The position numbers were made by a program, and so were the translations under genes. The notes under the pieces are model-generated. The model saw only the letters and a list, made by a program, of their open reading frames with translations, was not told the DNA's origin and did not search any database. From Candidatus Anammoxibacter sp. (GTDB taxonomy: Bacteria > Planctomycetota > Brocadiia > Brocadiales > Anammoxibacteraceae), in the NCBI GenBank assembly GCA_021777105.1, contig JAIQZQ010000040.1, forward strand, positions 1-62,208: a DNA stretch of 62,208 nucleotides, read 5' to 3'. Positions 26,759 through 36,085 of this stretch are shown piece by piece. Numbering within the stretch: position 1 is the first letter of the stretch; each line of letters opens with the position of its first letter.

Positions 26759-29005
26759 CTAACCCTCCACTATTTGCTCTTTATCCGGGCGATGAAGGGC
26801 ACACAACCACCTGTATGTGTTGTCAGGCATGTGGTAGCGCTTAAGGTTTCCCCACTGTTTTGACTGGTAGCTTGCCGGATCAATCTCTTTTATTGCCAGT
26901 TCAAATTGCGCAAGGTCTTTTTGCATATTTTCATTTTGCATTTCCCAATACTCCCGGCCTTTTGCGGAACTATTTCTTATTTCATTAAAAGGCTCTTTTG
27001 TATCGTCAAGTTCCGAAGGCAAAGTTTTAAGGAATTCCTTGGCAAGGTTAAGTTCATCTTTAATTTGTTTATAATCTGTTTCTGAAGCTATTACAGGAGC
27101 TACGGCAAAAGCGGGGCCCAGCGCTATTGACAACACTTTTAAGCTGATTGAAAATATTGGTCTAAAAGAGGTCCACCATTTTCTGGACATGGAAAACTCC
27201 TTCTCATAACTTCCAGGATGCGCCCCATGCTCATGTTCGCAGTAAAATTGGAGTTTATATGACTCCTGAAAAAGATTAGTTAAATTGCGCCAACTCTTTT
27301 TTAGAGGATGAATCATAAAAATCGCCGGGATGTTGCTTTGTTCGCGCAAATCAAATATCGCCATAAGTTCCCTCTGGTTTTGTTGCAACATCTGACGTAT
27401 TTGAGACGGTATTTCCCGGTTCGTTTTGATTTGATCCATAACTATTGACTCAAGGTGATCAAAACGAACCATAATGTTATCCATATCCAGGCCAAACCCT
27501 CGCGCCCACTCCGGTTTTTTATCCAACTCTGTTCGCAATATCTCTCGCAAATCGCCTTTGCTGCTGAAAGAGCTAAAACCGTATACTAAATCATAAGGCT
27601 CAATAAAGTGGCCTCTCTCTTCGCAAAGTATACGTTCCTCCTTTTCAAGATGCACCAAAACTTTCTTTTCAATGTGTACATTCGGGCAAGGAGCATCATT
27701 CTCAAGAACGCAACCATAATACTTCCGCAGCGTAAATCCTTTATAAAATCCAAACACCGCTTCCATAAAGGCCTCAAGCCTTTCTATCATGTTTTGAGGA
27801 TATGCCGCTTTAACACGGAACCGTATAATGCGCTTTTCCTTATCCAGTTCGCACAAGGCTTGTGAAAGCTCATTGTTTATATTGGTTTCAAGGAAAACAC
27901 CTTCTTTCCAAAACACGCCTTTTTCCATCTCGCTTGTCACCTTAACCATATGGTGGGCCTTTACAATAAACCGGCTCATTAAGCCTGCGGGAGGATTGCC
28001 GTCAAAGTGAAATTCTATGCGGCGCTCTTTTATAATATGGTTGTCTATCCATGGAAATTGCGCGGGCCGTTTAGAAGGGAAACGCAACGGAACCATTGCG
28101 ATGCCCTGGCCGTCCTCCAACTGGTAGCATAGTTCAAACTCCTTCATGCATTGATAAATTTTGGGAAACAGATCAGGGTAATCCCTTTTCCAAAGCTTTT
28201 TTAGCCAACTCAATTTCATCTCGCCCTGAGCATCTTTAAGCTCCTCAGATTCCAGCGCCATGCTAACCGCTTTTGTTAACCATTCCGGGTTTAGCACAAT
28301 AAAATCGTGCAGCAAATCACATTCAGGGAATTGAGTAATAACCCCAAGTTCAAGGAGGACTTTGCCAATATTCTCATAATCATTTTCGTGTAGATTTGAT
28401 TCGCCAAGGAGCAAGTTGAACGATTGACGTGAAATATAATGTTTTCCCTGTTTTGCCAACTCAACTATTTTAGTTTCCGCATCGGTGTATTTGACAGGCC
28501 ATAAACGAGGAATCAAGCCCTGTTTGAACGCAATTTCCACTAATCGCTGTTTGAGCGTCTCTATATTCTTGCCGTTTTCACAACCAACCGCAAAATAGGA
28601 ATCCTCAATAATCATCCGCTGATATTGTTCATCCAGCTCGTGGATTGAAAATGATGGCGAACTTTTTTCACATTCAGTCGCCACAAGAATGGTTTTTGAT
28701 CCAGGCGCGCGATGTTTGATTGTGTCCAACCAGTATTCCAGCCGGTCTTTTTGCAAGCCTCGGCGTCCGTTAAACACAATAATGTAAAACGTATTCCTAG
28801 TAAGAAAAAACTGATGCGATTGATGATTGATCTCCTGGCCTTCAAAATCCCAAATTTTAACCGTAATATCGTCATGATTCTTATTGGATGGAGCTATAAA
28901 CCGGTATAGCAAGCCTTTGAATGATCCTGTCCCGGCATTTGATTTCTTGCCGGCTTGCGCTTCAGGGCGGTTCAATTTACATAGAGAGATTTCAACACCT
29001 TGGGT
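26759..29005 (-). CDS. Roco protein, C-terminal part (Roc switch to COR)
   Basis: About 740 residues continuing in the same frame after the TGA at 29006-29008. Just after that stop comes TQGVEI, the switch-I Thr region of Roc GTPases, then ITVKIWDFEGQEINHQSHQF (G3, DxxG) and ILVATECEK (G4-like, with a degenerate NKxD). The COR domain covers about 150-480 and includes LLHDFIVLNPEWLTKAVSMA. The C-terminal third is helical with a hydrophobic stretch (SISLKVLSIALGPAFAVAPV). Roco proteins are GTPase switches that dimerise through COR. Alone, this piece has no P-loop; an in-frame TTG at 28975 is the only nearby start and has no RBS. It is functional only if the stop is read through. Confidence 0.85.
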   Translation of the reverse strand, partial: TQGVEISLCKLNRPEAQAGKKSNAGTGSFKGLLYRFIAPSNKNHDDITVKIWDFEGQEINHQSHQFFLTRNTFYIIVFNGRRGLQKDRLEYWLDTIKHRAPGSKTILVATECEKSSPSFSIHELDEQYQRMIIEDSYFAVGCENGKNIETLKQRLVEIAFKQGLIPRLWPVKYTDAETKIVELAKQGKHYISRQSFNLLLGESNLHENDYENIGKVLLELGVITQFPECDLLHDFIVLNPEWLTKAVSMALESEELKDAQGEMKLSWLKKLWKRDYPDLFPKIYQCMKEFELCYQLEDGQGIAMVPLRFPSKRPAQFPWIDNHIIKERRIEFHFDGNPPAGLMSRFIVKAHHMVKVTSEMEKGVFWKEGVFLETNINNELSQALCELDKEKRIIRFRVKAAYPQNMIERLEAFMEAVFGFYKGFTLRKYYGCVLENDAPCPNVHIEKKVLVHLEKEERILCEERGHFIEPYDLVYGFSSFSSKGDLREILRTELDKKPEWARGFGLDMDNIMVRFDHLESIVMDQIKTNREIPSQIRQMLQQNQRELMAIFDLREQSNIPAIFMIHPLKKSWRNLTNLFQESYKLQFYCEHEHGAHPGSYEKEFSMSRKWWTSFRPIFSISLKVLSIALGPAFAVAPVIASETDYKQIKDELNLAKEFLKTLPSELDDTKEPFNEIRNSSAKGREYWEMQNENMQKDLAQFELAIKEIDPASYQSKQWGNLKRYHMPDNTYRWLCALHRPDKEQIVEG

Positions 29006-29008
29006 TCA
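29006..29008 (-). other. in-frame TGA inside Roco gene
   Basis: Codons before it read GMKFQKNN and codons after it read TQGVEISLC; both belong to the Roc domain. The distance from 26759 to 30073 is an exact multiple of three. TGA is used as the normal stop of several genes here (uvrC, the symporter, the ABC permease), so a recent nonsense mutation, sequencing error or inefficient readthrough are the options. Confidence 0.8.
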
Positions 29009-30073
29009 GTTGTTTTTTTGAAACTTCATGCCCTTGAGAGCTCTGGCCAAACAGGTCTTCCCTTCATTGCCGTCGCCCAAAAGCACCATCTTGGTCTCAA
29101 AACGTTCAGCCCTGTTTTCCCGCAGAAACCGTAAAATCGCTTCTTCACCCAACATAGTAATCAATTTAGGAGGGAACTCTATAGGATTTCCTTTAAAAGC
29201 TAGCCTCCTTAGATTAGGAATATTCCCGATCTCTGCTGGCAGGTGTGTTAATTGGTTATCCTTTAGATGCAGTCCTTCCAGATTTGTAAGTTGAGAAAGC
29301 TCAGGCGGCAGCTCTGTTAGTTGGTTAGACCATAGATCAAGCTCCTTCAACTTAGTTAGTTGGAAAAGCTCAGGCGGCAGCTCTGTTAGTTGGTTAGATG
29401 ATAACGCCAGCACATTCAACTTAGTTAGTTGGAAAAGCTCAGGCGGCAGCTCTGTTAGTTGGTTAGACGATAGCGCCAGTATCTTCAAGTTAGTCAATTG
29501 TAAAAGATCCAACGGCAGCTCTGTTAGCTGGTTATCCGATAACAGCAGCATTTTCAAGTTGGTTAATTGAAAAAACGCAGGCGGCAGCTCTGTTAGTTGG
29601 TTAGACCATAGATTCAATTCCAACAAGTCGGAGAGTTGGGAAAGCCCGGAAGGCAATTCTGTTAGTTGATTAAACGACAGGTTCAGTTCCTTCAAGTTGG
29701 TGAGTTGAGAAAACTCAGGCGGCAGCTCTGTTAGTTGATTAGCCCCTAAAAACAGTATCTTTAAGTTAGTTAAATGGAAAAGCACTGATGGTAACACTTT
29801 TAGTTGATTAGATGATATGTATAGCTCCTCCAAATTGGTTAGTTGGGAAAGATCGGCCGGCAGTTCTGTTAGTTGGTTAAACTGCAGATTCAAACGCTCC
29901 AATTTGGTTAGTTGAAAAAGCTCGGTTGGTAACCGGCAAATCTTATTGAGGCCTAAATCTAAACTTCTAAGCTCCGTGCATGAAAAAATCTCTTTAGGGA
30001 TTTCTGTTAGCTTTTTGCTACTCAAGTTGATTGACGTTGCATCCTTATCGATTTTAACCAAATGATCCTCCAC
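29006..30073 (-). CDS. Roco protein, N-terminal part (LRRs and P-loop)
   Basis: 355 residues before a TGA. Twelve to thirteen 23-residue leucine-rich repeats of the form LxLSSNQLTELPPELFQLTK occupy residues 15 to about 310, and the frame ends in the Roc P-loop (VLLGDGNEGKTCLARAL). The repeats are nearly identical at DNA level, with a 69-bp period. The whole gene would be 1104 codons (26759-30073) in one frame with the TGA as codon 356, so what is seen is one Roco gene cut by one stop codon. Confidence 0.85.
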   Translation of the reverse strand: MEDHLVKIDKDATSINLSSKKLTEIPKEIFSCTELRSLDLGLNKICRLPTELFQLTKLERLNLQFNQLTELPADLSQLTNLEELYISSNQLKVLPSVLFHLTNLKILFLGANQLTELPPEFSQLTNLKELNLSFNQLTELPSGLSQLSDLLELNLWSNQLTELPPAFFQLTNLKMLLLSDNQLTELPLDLLQLTNLKILALSSNQLTELPPELFQLTKLNVLALSSNQLTELPPELFQLTKLKELDLWSNQLTELPPELSQLTNLEGLHLKDNQLTHLPAEIGNIPNLRRLAFKGNPIEFPPKLITMLGEEAILRFLRENRAERFETKMVLLGDGNEGKTCLARALKGMKFQKNN

Positions 30074-30140
30074 GATTTAGGAACCGGCTATTCATTTATC
30101 TAAATTGAATGATTTTATCAAATCAAATTAATTGAAAACA

Positions 30141-30326
30141 ATGGTAAAAATCATACAAAACCCGACAGCAATAAGCAAACAAAAAGACCCGTATTTGAAG
30201 GATTTCAAGAATTTGATGATACATTGCGGCCCAATTTCAATCCGTGTTGATTGCGGCGCCATAAACGACGCATACGCGTCGAACAGCGCATTCCAACGCA
30301 GAGCATTGGAACGAGCGGAATTGTAA
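30141..30326 (+). CDS. short hypothetical protein
   Basis: 61 residues from an ATG at 30141 (a TTG nine bases earlier is also possible). It has no recognised motif; the C-terminus is rich in Ala, Arg and Glu (AFQRRALERAEL). No clear RBS. It could be a real small gene or a chance frame between the Roco and Rpn genes. Confidence 0.3.
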   Translation: MVKIIQNPTAISKQKDPYLKDFKNLMIHCGPISIRVDCGAINDAYASNSAFQRRALERAEL

Positions 30327-30517
30327 ATATAGGAGGTTTTAACTTGCTTTGAAAATGTAATTTATAAAATATTTCTACAACAATTGACCATCCCCTCTAT
30401 TTGATTTTGTTTTTTAATGTTCGTTGACAGAAGCCGTCAGGAAAGTATAATGTTACGATTAGAATGAGAAACATAATATATCCTCGAAAAATTTTATAAA
30501 AACCACTAAAATAGACA

Positions 30518-31435
30518 TTGAAAAAAGAAGAAGTTTCAGATTACGATAGCGGTTGGAAGGAGGCTATATCTTTTTATTTTAAGGATTTCATGCTATTCTT
30601 TTTCCCAAATATTCATAACGATATAGATTTTGAGAAAGGTTTTGTGTTTTTAGATAAAGAATTTGAGAAAATAGTAAAAGAATCAAAAGAGAAAAAGCGT
30701 TATGTAGATAAACTGGCAAAGGTATTTCTGACAAACGGCAAGGAAGAATGGTTACTCATACACATAGAGATACAGGGAGGTCACGAGAAAAAATTTGCCG
30801 AAAGAATGTATGTGTATAATTACAGAATATATGACACGTATAAAAAAGAGGTCATAACCGTTGCCGTGCTCGCGGATGAAAGCAAGCAATATATGCCTAA
30901 CTTCTTTGAAACAAAGCGATGGGGCTTTGTTCACACTTTTAAATTTCCGGTTGTAAAACTTATAGATTTTAAAGATAAAGTAGACATTGAAAAGGCGCAA
31001 AACCCGTTTGAAATAATTACTTTCGCGCATTTAAAGAATTTAGAGGTAAAAAAAGACAACAAGAAAAAGCTTTTTTGGAAAATATCGTTAGTAAGATTGC
31101 TTTATGAGAAAGGATACAAAAAAGAGGACATATTAAATCTCTATAGATTTATCGACTGGATAATGGTTTTACCGATAGAACTTTCAATTAAATTTCATGA
31201 AGACATAATCAAATACGAGGAGGAAAAAAAGATGCCATTCATAACTACAGCGGAAAGAATAGGTGTTGAAAAAGGGATAAAAGAGGCTATATCTGATCTA
31301 TTGGAGATAAGGTTCACAAGCGAAGGAACTTTATTAAAAAAGATTAACAAGATTAAAGATATTGACAGATTAAGAACAATAAAAGACGCCGTGAAAAAGG
31401 CAAATAGTATTGATGAAATCTATAAATTCTTATAA
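30518..31435 (+). CDS. Rpn-family nuclease / putative transposase
   Basis: A 305-residue PD-(D/E)XK protein of the Rpn (recombination-promoting nuclease) and transposase-like family. The N-terminus (DYDSGWKEAISFYFKDFM) and the nuclease core DKLAKVFLTNGKEEW..LIHIEIQ (D...ExQ pattern, about residues 64-87) are typical. A helical C-terminus with KGIKEAISDLLEIRFTSEG follows. These proteins cleave DNA and stimulate RecA-independent recombination. The start at 30518 is TTG; the family normally begins at this point. A paralogue lies at 46427. Confidence 0.85.
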   Translation: MKKEEVSDYDSGWKEAISFYFKDFMLFFFPNIHNDIDFEKGFVFLDKEFEKIVKESKEKKRYVDKLAKVFLTNGKEEWLLIHIEIQGGHEKKFAERMYVYNYRIYDTYKKEVITVAVLADESKQYMPNFFETKRWGFVHTFKFPVVKLIDFKDKVDIEKAQNPFEIITFAHLKNLEVKKDNKKKLFWKISLVRLLYEKGYKKEDILNLYRFIDWIMVLPIELSIKFHEDIIKYEEEKKMPFITTAERIGVEKGIKEAISDLLEIRFTSEGTLLKKINKIKDIDRLRTIKDAVKKANSIDEIYKFL

Positions 31436-31495
31436 ACGCGGTTGGTAAAAACAAAATATTGAATGATGATCCAAGTCGTCACATTCTAATTTTTC

Positions 31496-31620
31496 TTGCC
31501 GGCGCAATTTTGTAGATTGCTCCAAAACATTTAATAACTATTTGCGTTTTGTTGTTCGCCAAGTGTTTAACGCGATCAAAAAACATGTGAAGCAGTCTAC
31601 AAGACTGCTCCAGCAAAAAA
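31496..31620. repeat. repeat family B, copy 1
   Basis: A hairpin-rich stretch: CAATTTTGTAGATTG, CCAAAACATTTAATAAC, then TTTAACGCGATCAAAAAACA and GCAGTCTACAAGACTGC (AGCAGTCT-ACA-AGACTGCT). The same order of blocks occurs at 41346, 45481 and 46025. It lies between the convergent Rpn and zinc-ribbon genes. Confidence 0.6.
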
Positions 31621-31642
31621 TCGTTTGCAGAATAGATACCAA

Positions 31643-31999
31643 TTAATCAACAATCAGCGTGATTCCGCAATCCGCGCACTCTTTTGCGTTTTCCTCCACA
31701 TCGAAACCGCATGCGGGGCATTTGTCCTGCGCGGCCCATTCGTGAGAATCTCGCATTTCAGGGTGCAGCTCCATGTAATATTCGTCTATATTTTCGAGCG
31801 CGGCCTGTGAGTCGTTTTTGTGAACTAAAAGGTGAAACCTGCAACTGCACGTGCCGGCCTGGCAGCCGGGGGCAAGCGCTATGCGCGACTCAACGCCTCT
31901 TTCCAAAAGCATATCGCTCAACTCTTTTATCAAGCTCTGACTGTCTTCTTTAACCGGAACCCAATCGCCATGGGTTTCATCTGATAATTGCGCCGTCAT
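31643..31999 (-). CDS. small zinc-ribbon protein
   Basis: A 118-residue protein. Residues 1-75 form a ferredoxin-like alpha/beta unit (LIKELSDMLLERGVESRIAL; CSCRFHLLVHKNDSQAALEN), similar in layout to DUF2007-type putative signal-transducing domains. The C-terminus is a zinc ribbon (KCPACGFDV..KECADCGITL, CPxCG-x9-CxxCG). A strong AGGGGGGTGAT precedes the ATG. A role in sensing or protein contact is a guess. Confidence 0.75.
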   Translation of the reverse strand: MTAQLSDETHGDWVPVKEDSQSLIKELSDMLLERGVESRIALAPGCQAGTCSCRFHLLVHKNDSQAALENIDEYYMELHPEMRDSHEWAAQDKCPACGFDVEENAKECADCGITLIVD

Positions 32000-32044
32000 A
32001 TCACCCCCCTATTTATAAAATAATTACACGTCCAAACCTAATTC

Positions 32045-32119
32045 AGATCAATTAAAGTGACTAAAGTGATCTAAAGTTAAAAGTGAACTAAAGTTTAGGT
32101 AAAAATCTGAGATTTTTGA
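32045..32119 (+). repeat. repeat family C, copy 2
   Basis: Near-identical over 75 bp to the copy at 32186. It contains three TGA-N-CTAAAG-type units and ends in AAAAATCTGAGATTTTTGA, a hairpin. Confidence 0.75.
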
Positions 32120-32185
32120 ATTCCACCTCGCTACCAAACCTCAGTTTGGTAACCAGAGCAAAAAATTGCAAATTCAAAGTGAATC

Positions 32186-32261
32186 CAGATCAATTATAGT
32201 GACTAAAGTGATCTAAAGTTAAAAGTGAACTAAAGTTTAGGTAAAAATCTGAGATTTTTGA
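32186..32261 (+). repeat. repeat family C, copy 3
   Basis: A direct repeat of the block at 32045, with a single visible base change (AATTAAAG to AATTATAG). The two copies are 141 bp apart, between the zinc-ribbon gene and the Cys-rich gene; there is nothing else in this gap. Confidence 0.75.
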
Positions 32262-32337
32262 TAATTATTAATTAAAAAGATATGAACGTTATTTACGAAA
32301 AAAAACTCCCTGATATCAGTTTAGAGCCGCAAATAAT

Positions 32338-32523
32338 TTACTCTTTGTTTTTGAAAACCTTTGGTTCATACCTCAAACAGTCCGTGCCTGAAGTCTGCTT
32401 GACAACATCGGCGGGCAAACGTTTGGTCTTAAATCCCATTGCCTTGCAGCCTCTGGGATTGTTTTTATCCCAGGTAACATAAAAGTGTTTGCATTGAATG
32501 CAGTTTATTTTGTCATTAGCCAT
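32338..32523 (-). CDS. small Cys-rich conserved protein
   Basis: A 61-residue protein with CIQCKHFYVTWDKNNPRGCK, then GFKTKRLPADVV and a last Cys in TDCLRYEP: CxxC, C and C spaced as for one zinc or Fe-S site. I recall short proteins of this type as conserved in deltaproteobacteria-like and related genomes, where they are of unknown function. It is followed closely by other small genes on the minus strand. Confidence 0.7.
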   Translation of the reverse strand: MANDKINCIQCKHFYVTWDKNNPRGCKAMGFKTKRLPADVVKQTSGTDCLRYEPKVFKNKE

Positions 32524-32568
32524 TGTATTAATTGCGCGTTAGTATTCGCGGTTATGGGCTTGGCAAAA

Positions 32569-32982
32569 CTATGCGCCCATTATTTTAACAATTAACCGTT
32601 TTTTCCTTTTGCCGTCAAATTCGGCGTAATATATTTGTTGCCATGGGCCAAGGTCAAGCTTGCCGTCTGTAATGGGGACGATTACTTCGTGATGCATTAT
32701 CAGGCTCTTTAAATGGGCGTCGCCGTTTGTTTCGCCTGTATTGTGGTGCTGATAATCGGGGTTAAACGGGGCGATTCTTTCAAGCCATTCGTCGATATCG
32801 TGGATAATCCCTGATTCTGCGTCGTTAACATAAACGCCTGCGGTGATATGCATGGCCGAAACCAGCGCCATGCCTTCATTTATCTTGCTTTTGGACAGTA
32901 TTTCGCGCACATCGGACGTTATGTTTATATACTCGCGTTTGCTTTGGGTGTTGAACCATAAATATTCCGTGTGTGTTTTCAT
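32569..32982 (-). CDS. yjbQ: YjbQ/UPF0047 protein
   Basis: A 137-residue member of the YjbQ (UPF0047) family, for which weak thiamine-phosphate synthase activity is reported. Family blocks seen: [55 protein letters not shown] and KRLIVKIMG. The His/Asp cluster makes a metal site in this fold. The start at 32982 is preferred over 32997 because GGAGA lies 7 bp before it. Confidence 0.9.
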   Translation of the reverse strand: MKTHTEYLWFNTQSKREYINITSDVREILSKSKINEGMALVSAMHITAGVYVNDAESGIIHDIDEWLERIAPFNPDYQHHNTGETNGDAHLKSLIMHHEVIVPITDGKLDLGPWQQIYYAEFDGKRKKRLIVKIMGA

Positions 32983-33152
32983 TATTTTCTCCGACATTTA
33001 ACCGGCAATTCGAGAAGCCCCGGCTTCACGTGTAAAAGTTCGATATATTTGATTTCAAACACGAAGCCGGGGCTTCTTGAATTGTTTCGCTCCCAAACTG
33101 GGGTTTGGGGGCGAGGTAGATCATAGTATTTGTTTATTTATAAAAAATTATG

Positions 33153-33230
33153 ACAAAAATCTCTGATTTTTACCTAAACTTTAGCTCACTTTTAACTTTA
33201 GATCACTTTAGTCACTTCTCCGGTTTAACC
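33153..33230 (-). repeat. repeat family C, copy 4 (at 3' end of frdB)
   Basis: A minus-strand copy that begins within the last codons of frdB: the gene's TAA (33225-33227) lies inside it. After the TGA-N-CTAAAG units it ends in the AAAAATC/GATTTTT hairpin, so it may act as a weak terminator of the frd operon. Confidence 0.65.
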
Positions 33231-33974
33231 AATTACTGCTTTAAAATATTCGCGTTTCATGCGGGCAATGTTTGATATGGATATCTCTTTTGGGCATGCG
33301 GCTTCGCACTCGCCTATGTTTGAGCAATCTCCAAATCCCTCTTTATCCATTTGGCTCACCATATTTTCAGCGCGGCGTTTTCGCTCAACTTTGCCTTGAG
33401 GCAAGAGGGCAAACTGCGATATCTTGCCGGATGTAAAAAGGGAGGCCGAGGCATTTGGGCACGCGGCAACGCACGCTCCGCATCCAATGCACGCGGCAGC
33501 GTCCATTGACTTGTCGGCGGCGGCCTTTGGAATAGGTATAGAGTTGGCGTCGGGAACTCCGCCTGTGTTTACTGAAACATAGCCGCCGGCCATAATAATG
33601 CGGTCAAACGAGGAACGGTCAACCACCAAGTCTTTCACCACGGGAAATGCCCTTGACCTCCAGGGCTCAATAGCAATGGTGTCGCCGTCATTAAAGTTGC
33701 GCATATGGAGCTGGCAAACGGTTGTTGCTTTTTGAGGCCCATGCGCCCTGCCGTTAATAACCAGGCCACAGGCCCCGCATATACCTTCGCGGCAATCGCT
33801 GTCAAACTCTATTGGATCGACGCCGCTTTTAATGAGGCCTTCATTTACAACGTCAAGCATCTCCAGGAAAGACATGTCGGACGATATGTTTTTGGCCTGA
33901 TACTCTTCCATTTTGCCTTTTGCATAAGCGCCTTTCTGACGCCAAACCAGCAGGGTAAGATTAAATATTGCCAT
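33225..33974 (-). CDS. frdB: fumarate reductase / succinate dehydrogenase Fe-S subunit
   Basis: A 249-residue iron-sulfur subunit. The [2Fe-2S] ferredoxin domain has [20 protein letters not shown] and a later Cys in TTVCQLHM; the second domain has [13 protein letters not shown] for [4Fe-4S] and [14 protein letters not shown] for the remaining cluster. It carries electrons between the flavoprotein and the haem-b subunit. Its length and motifs match the type-B (single membrane subunit) enzymes. It is separated from frdA by 189 bp that contain an inverted-repeat element. Confidence 0.94.
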   Translation of the reverse strand: MAIFNLTLLVWRQKGAYAKGKMEEYQAKNISSDMSFLEMLDVVNEGLIKSGVDPIEFDSDCREGICGACGLVINGRAHGPQKATTVCQLHMRNFNDGDTIAIEPWRSRAFPVVKDLVVDRSSFDRIIMAGGYVSVNTGGVPDANSIPIPKAAADKSMDAAACIGCGACVAACPNASASLFTSGKISQFALLPQGKVERKRRAENMVSQMDKEGFGDCSNIGECEAACPKEISISNIARMKREYFKAVIG

Positions 33975-33994
33975 GTTTTTGCCTTAATTATTAT

Positions 33995-34137
33995 ATTTAG
34001 CGTGATTTACACACCCCGTCCGCCAATCGGCCACCCCTCTTTTTAGAGGGGATATTAAATCGGATTTATTTCCACAAAGTCCCCTCTAATAAGAGGGGAT
34101 TTAGGGGTGTGTATAGTCAAGTGAAAACACACTAAAT
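33995..34137. mobile_element. inverted-repeat element between frdA and frdB
   Basis: About 143 bp with related ends: ATTTAGCGTG...ACACACCCC on the left and its imperfect complement GGGGTGTGT...CACACTAAAT on the right. Inside are two internal hairpins (CCCCTCTTTTTAGAGGGG and CCCCTCTAATAAGAGGGG). There is no coding capacity. A related GCGATTTACACACACC stretch lies near 23164. It has the layout of a small non-autonomous insertion that has parted an operon. Confidence 0.6.
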
Positions 34138-34163
34138 AGTTACCATTAATTAATATATTAAAA

Positions 34164-36077
34164 TTACTTATAACTGCGTTGCGATAATTTAACATCCTTA
34201 AACTCAAGCATTTCCTTATGCATCGCAGGCGCTTTATTATCCCCTGTGTATTCCCATGCGGCTACGTAACTAAAGTTTTCATCGTCTCGTTTGGCCTCGC
34301 CCTCTTCGGTTTGGCTTTCGTCGCGAAAATGTCCGCCGCATGATTCGCGTCTTTCAAGCGCGTCGCGAGCCATCAGTTCGGCCAGTTCTATAAAATCGGC
34401 GAGCCGGCCGGCCAGTTCAAGATTTTTATTAAGGTCTTCGGACGTCCCTTGCACGTTTACATTGCTCCAGAATTCATCCCTTAGTTTTGGGATCTCCTGC
34501 AGGGCCTTTTTCAATCCGGCTTCGTTGCGCGACATGCCGACGTAATTCCACATCAACAAGCCCAGTTCGCGGTGCAGTTCGCGCACGGTCTTTTTGCCTT
34601 TTATAGCAAGAAGGCTGTTCACGCGTTTTTCGCACTCTTCCCTTGCGTCCTTAAATTCAACCTGGCTATGGTTTACCGGTTTTAGATCGGTTGTTGCCAG
34701 ATAATTCCCAAGTGTGTATGGCACAACAAAATAACCGTCCGCCAGGCCCTGCATCAGAGCGCTTGCGCCAAGGCGGTTTGCGCCGTGGTCGGAAAAGTTG
34801 GCTTCCCCAAGCACATGCAGGCCCGGAATTGTGCTCATCAAATTATAATCCACCCATAATCCGCCCATGGTATAATGCACCGCGGGATAGATGCGCATGG
34901 CTACTTCATACGGGTTCTCGCCGGTAATTCTTTCGTACATATCAAACAGGTTGCCGTATTTCTCTTTAATTGTGTTTTGCCCGAGGCGTTCTATTGCGTC
35001 TGCAAAATCCAGGTAGACGGACAAGCCCGTCTCCCCTACTCCGCGTCCTTCATCGCAAACGAGTTTGGCGTTTCGCGACGCAATATCGCGCGGAACGAGA
35101 TTGCCGAAGCTCGGATATTTCTGCTCCAGATAGTAAGCCCTTTCATCTTCCGGTATCTCGCTTGATTTTCGCGGATCGTTATTTTTTAGAGGCACCCAGA
35201 CGCGTCCGTCGTTTCGCAGGCTCTCGCTCATTAAAGTCAATTTTGATTGATGGTCGCCGGAAACAGGTATGCAGGTTGGATGTATCTGCGTATAGCATGG
35301 GTTGGCAAAACACGCGCCGCGTTTATAACAGCGCCACGACGCGGTAACATTTGAGTTTACCGCGTTTGTTGAGAGAAAGAATACATTGCCGTACCCGCCC
35401 GTGGCAAGGACGATTGCGTCCGCCGCGTGAGTTTCCAGCTTGCCGTTTACAAGATCTCTAACAACTATGCCGCGCGCCTTGCCGTCGACAAGCACAATGT
35501 CCATCATCTCTTTGCGCGCAAAAATCTCAACATTGCCTTTGGCCGCCTGGCGCATAAGCGCGCTGTACGCGCCGAGCAAAAGCTGCTGCCCGGTTTGGCC
35601 TCTGGCGTAAAAAGTCCTGGAAACCTGGGCGCCGCCGAAGGATCTATTGTCCAGCAAGCCGCCGTAATCCCTGGCAAACGGGACGCCTTGCGCCACGCAC
35701 TGGTCTATAATGTTGGCGCTGATCTGGGCCAGACGATGCACATTTGCTTCGCGCGACCGGTAATCGCCCCCTTTTACAGTGTCGTAAAACAAGCGCCATA
35801 CGCTATCGCCGTCGTTAGGGTAATTCTTCGAAGCGTTAATTCCGCCCTGAGCGGCTATGCTGTGCGCGCGTCTTGGCGAATCCTGAATGCAAAAACTCTT
35901 TACATTGTACCCAAGCTCGGCAAGCGTTGCTCCCGCCGACGCGCCGGCAAGCCCCGTGCCAACCACAATAACGGTGTATTTGCGTTTGTTGGCGGGATTA
36001 ACAAGTTTCATTTCAAACTTATGTTTATCCCATTTATCTTTAACCGGACCGTCGGGGACTTTTGAATCAAGTTTCAT
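34164..36077 (-). CDS. frdA: fumarate reductase / succinate dehydrogenase flavoprotein
   Basis: A 637-residue flavoprotein. The N-terminal FAD motif is [20 protein letters not shown]. Next comes the covalent-FAD His region ([20 protein letters not shown]), then the substrate-binding and capping region ([22 protein letters not shown]), and near the C-terminus [20 protein letters not shown]. It interconverts succinate and fumarate. The direction cannot be read from sequence; with the dicarboxylate carrier next door, fumarate respiration is plausible. It starts 8 bp after frdC. Confidence 0.95.
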   Translation of the reverse strand: MKLDSKVPDGPVKDKWDKHKFEMKLVNPANKRKYTVIVVGTGLAGASAGATLAELGYNVKSFCIQDSPRRAHSIAAQGGINASKNYPNDGDSVWRLFYDTVKGGDYRSREANVHRLAQISANIIDQCVAQGVPFARDYGGLLDNRSFGGAQVSRTFYARGQTGQQLLLGAYSALMRQAAKGNVEIFARKEMMDIVLVDGKARGIVVRDLVNGKLETHAADAIVLATGGYGNVFFLSTNAVNSNVTASWRCYKRGACFANPCYTQIHPTCIPVSGDHQSKLTLMSESLRNDGRVWVPLKNNDPRKSSEIPEDERAYYLEQKYPSFGNLVPRDIASRNAKLVCDEGRGVGETGLSVYLDFADAIERLGQNTIKEKYGNLFDMYERITGENPYEVAMRIYPAVHYTMGGLWVDYNLMSTIPGLHVLGEANFSDHGANRLGASALMQGLADGYFVVPYTLGNYLATTDLKPVNHSQVEFKDAREECEKRVNSLLAIKGKKTVRELHRELGLLMWNYVGMSRNEAGLKKALQEIPKLRDEFWSNVNVQGTSEDLNKNLELAGRLADFIELAELMARDALERRESCGGHFRDESQTEEGEAKRDDENFSYVAAWEYTGDNKAPAMHKEMLEFKDVKLSQRSYK

Positions 36078-36085
36078 ATTTGACG

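Noticed and set aside
29006..29008. Selenocysteine at the Roco TGA
   Set aside because: No catalytic Cys is known at this place in Roc domains and I see no clear SECIS-like hairpin just downstream.
35427..36065. 212-codon plus-strand frame inside frdA
   Set aside because: Antisense shadow of a strongly conserved flavoprotein gene.
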